NCBI GenBank assembly: GCA_963842455.1
Contig: CAWJHE010000006.1
Coordinates: forward strand, 310,001-374,000
Source of the DNA: CAWJHE01 sp963842455
GTDB lineage: Bacteria > Chloroflexota > Anaerolineae > Anaerolineales > UBA4823
DNA: 64,000 nt
Direction: 5' to 3'
Of the stretch, positions 62,445 to 64,000 are shown one piece after another. The translations under genes were made by a program, and so were the position numbers. The notes under the pieces are model-generated. The model had not been told where the DNA came from, made no database searches, and saw only the letters and a program-made list of their open reading frames with translations. The first letter of the stretch is position 1. Every line of letters starts with the position of its first letter.

Positions 62445-63503
62445 TTATTTTCCGCAACCCTCCCTTGATTCACACGGCACCAGCCAATAGCCATCCGCAT
62501 CGCCCTCGGCGGTCCAGCCCAGCAGACCAGTGCCAAACTCAACCACTTGCCACCACACCATGCCATCGGCGCAGTGCGGACCGTCGATTATTTCCATGCC
62601 TTTTCCAGGCTGGATCATCCCGATGACCTGGTAATTCTTCCCAGGACCTGAACGGACACGGTTGGACAGGGGCGGGTCTGTACTGACATAGGCAAAGCCA
62701 TTCACTTTTAGCCGGGTTGGCAGCAAGCCTCTGCAGGCTGGGGTTTGCATGCTGAAAGAGGTTGGATCCAGGATGGCTGTTGGGTCGCAGGGCAGAATGG
62801 TTTCATCACCAAATGGGTCCCAATATTCTTGATCATATTCGCCGAGAAAAACCGTGCGTAAGATGTATGCTTCCTGGTAAGGGATAAAAACAAAGGCAGC
62901 CAAATCGCTAAACAGGCCAGGGTCCATCTTAGCACACCCATCGTAACAGAATTCAGTCATCGCCCAATCAGGGTCCCAGCCCGAGGTCCAAATTTTTAGC
63001 CCATCTAAATCCTGATGAAAGCCAAGACATGAGATCTGGCTGGAGTCATCCAGGCGATTTTGAAGCTCCCTTAAGATTTCATCTTTTTGATAAGGTTTGC
63101 CGCCTTCGATGGGATTATTGGTTAGATAGAAATAATCCTTGTCGATGATATCTGCCAGTACCGCCGCATCCCGGTTTTCGAGCATCCACAGGAAGCCCTG
63201 TGCTATCGATTGCAGATCGGTGCGGTCGATCTGGAAGACAGGCTCAGCAGCCGGCATTGTGGGTTGGGATGTCGCCGTTGGCGGAGCGGGCTGGGCGGGC
63301 TGCGCCGGCTGGGATGTCTCAGCTGGCGATGGGGGCTGGGTGGGTTGGGCAGGCAGCGGATTGGTTGGGGCGAGGTGTACGACTTCTGTTGGCAACGGCA
63401 AGGCGATCTCTGGTTGGGGGTTTTCAGCCGTCAGGCTGCAAGCCAGGATTGCCAGGCTAATAACAAGCAGGATGGCTAAGAAGCGAATTTGGCGTTTATT
63501 CAT
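62445..63503 (-). CDS. Secreted lipoprotein with SH3 domain
   Basis: 352 residues. Signal peptide with lipobox LAILAC (Cys about 22), then a long Pro/Thr/Gln linker (about 28-90). A mixed alpha/beta domain of about 145 residues follows (QIDRTDLQSIAQGFLWMLENRDAAVLADIIDKDYFYL), and a bacterial SH3 domain closes it (about 280-345, SNRVRSGPGKNYQVIGMIQPGKGMEIIDGPHCADGMVWWQV). The middle domain looks NTF2-like (nuclear transport factor-like), but this is uncertain. Probably envelope-attached. Confidence 0.8.
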   Translation of the reverse strand: MNKRQIRFLAILLVISLAILACSLTAENPQPEIALPLPTEVVHLAPTNPLPAQPTQPPSPAETSQPAQPAQPAPPTATSQPTMPAAEPVFQIDRTDLQSIAQGFLWMLENRDAAVLADIIDKDYFYLTNNPIEGGKPYQKDEILRELQNRLDDSSQISCLGFHQDLDGLKIWTSGWDPDWAMTEFCYDGCAKMDPGLFSDLAAFVFIPYQEAYILRTVFLGEYDQEYWDPFGDETILPCDPTAILDPTSFSMQTPACRGLLPTRLKVNGFAYVSTDPPLSNRVRSGPGKNYQVIGMIQPGKGMEIIDGPHCADGMVWWQVVEFGTGLLGWTAEGDADGYWLVPCESREGCGK

Positions 63504-63603
63504 GTTGATTTTCCCTCTTGTTTATGCTTGAACATCTGAATTTCATCTCTCATTGGGCGGAAGGCCTGCAGCAACCCAGATCGAAAAATGATCACGGATG
63601 CTA

Positions 63604-64000
63604 CTACAGCGCGGCGAAGATCATGATATCCACCCCAAATGGATCGACCACAGGGTAGATGCGAACGGGTTTGTACATCAATTGGTCAGATGGTGCTGGA
63701 CCCGCTTGCACCGGCAGCAAGACAAGCGCTCTGAAACGCCTGTGCATCTTCAATAGTCTCGAATTCGAATGTGATCTCAATATTTTGTGGATTGCCGTGC
63801 TTACCCTGTAAGAGGGTAAACCAACCGTTCCCGATCGGCCAGCCTCTGGTCCCAACACCCTCCACGTAGCCTGGCGGCCCCAGAACTTGCTCGTAGAAAG
63901 CGACCGCGGCCTCGAAATCTTCATAAAACAAGGTTGTACCAAAAGTGCCTTTGTAACGATAGCGAGGCAGAGGGCATGGATCAACGAAATAAGCTTTTTG
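63604..64000 (-). pseudogene. VOC (glyoxalase) superfamily protein, 5' partial and frameshifted
   Basis: Enters from the right edge: YKGTFGTTLFYEDFEAAVAFYEQVLG, then GWPIGNGWFTLLQG, ITFEFETIEDAQAFQSACLAAG. The frame shifts near 63705 (one extra base in GCAAGCGGG) and the family-like end GPAPSDQLMYKPVRIYPVVDPFGVDIMIF runs in another frame to 63604. Without the shift fix, the protein stops at 63686. The VOC barrel binds a metal in enzymes of this group; substrate unknown. Confidence 0.75.

Overview
The window looks like a chromosomal segment of a Chloroflexota bacterium, probably class Anaerolineae. This is inferred from gene content, not from a marker gene. The clues are an FHA/zinc-ribbon/Ser-Thr kinase cluster, an RNase J, a bacterial translin next to DUF3467 and Cas4-like proteins, a DUF3054 protein, signal peptides followed by Pro/Thr-rich linkers, and intergenic repeats built on 'tctctcgcagag'. 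One tRNA gene is present (tRNA-Ser GCU). No rRNA and no CRISPR array were seen.

Layout. 1-6 kb: a damaged 3' part of hypE, an AT-rich AAA/DUF4143 ATPase with a consensus promoter, an amino-acid permease with USP domains, DUF488, a DUF692 (MNIO) protein and tRNA-Ser. Degenerate copies of the hypE 3' end and of the tRNA show that this stretch was built by duplication and insertion. 6-9 kb: a fur-feoA-feoB-feoC iron-uptake operon behind a perfect Fur-type palindrome. 9-15 kb: a triheme cytochrome, an XRE-cupin regulator, three Crp/Fnr regulators and small membrane proteins, with recurring TGAC-N4-GTCA palindromes. 15.8-28 kb: RarD, then a co-directional cluster in which five proteins carry cytoplasmic zinc ribbons. 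It includes three FHA proteins (one an FHA-ABC transporter), a Ser/Thr kinase and a membrane subtilase, and is followed by a phosphopantetheinyl transferase and an EamA transporter. 28-34 kb, minus strand: a RecA-like protein, a small helical protein and a family B DNA polymerase; an orphan lasso-peptide-type B1/B2 pair; a cNMP-binding histidine kinase; and an acetyltransferase. 34-44 kb: proS with a leader terminator, a GH10 xylanase lipoprotein, an MFS transporter, an ECF sigma/anti-sigma pair, a NUDIX protein, an HtrA-like lipoprotein and a cupin. 44-54.5 kb, minus strand: a class A PBP-like protein with degraded active sites, RecN, NAD kinase, a Cas4-like nuclease in two halves, translin, DUF3467, SSB and RNase J. 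54.9-64 kb: an accessory region with an IS256-family element, a decapitated helicase, a formylglycine-generating-enzyme-like protein, duplicated gene ends, many interspersed repeats, an AhpD-like protein, a SOUL protein, an SH3 lipoprotein and a VOC protein.

Several genes are interrupted by frame changes: hypE, polB, the histidine kinase, the MFS transporter, the helicase/SH3 remnant, SOUL and VOC. Nearly all need one extra base to be removed. This could be insertion-biased assembly error or real decay. The polB case is a clean 7-bp tandem duplication. The strongest candidate for an undescribed system is the zinc-ribbon/FHA/kinase/protease/ABC cluster at 16.9-26.2 kb. The RecA-like/PolB operon and the pseudo-PBP are the next most interesting.
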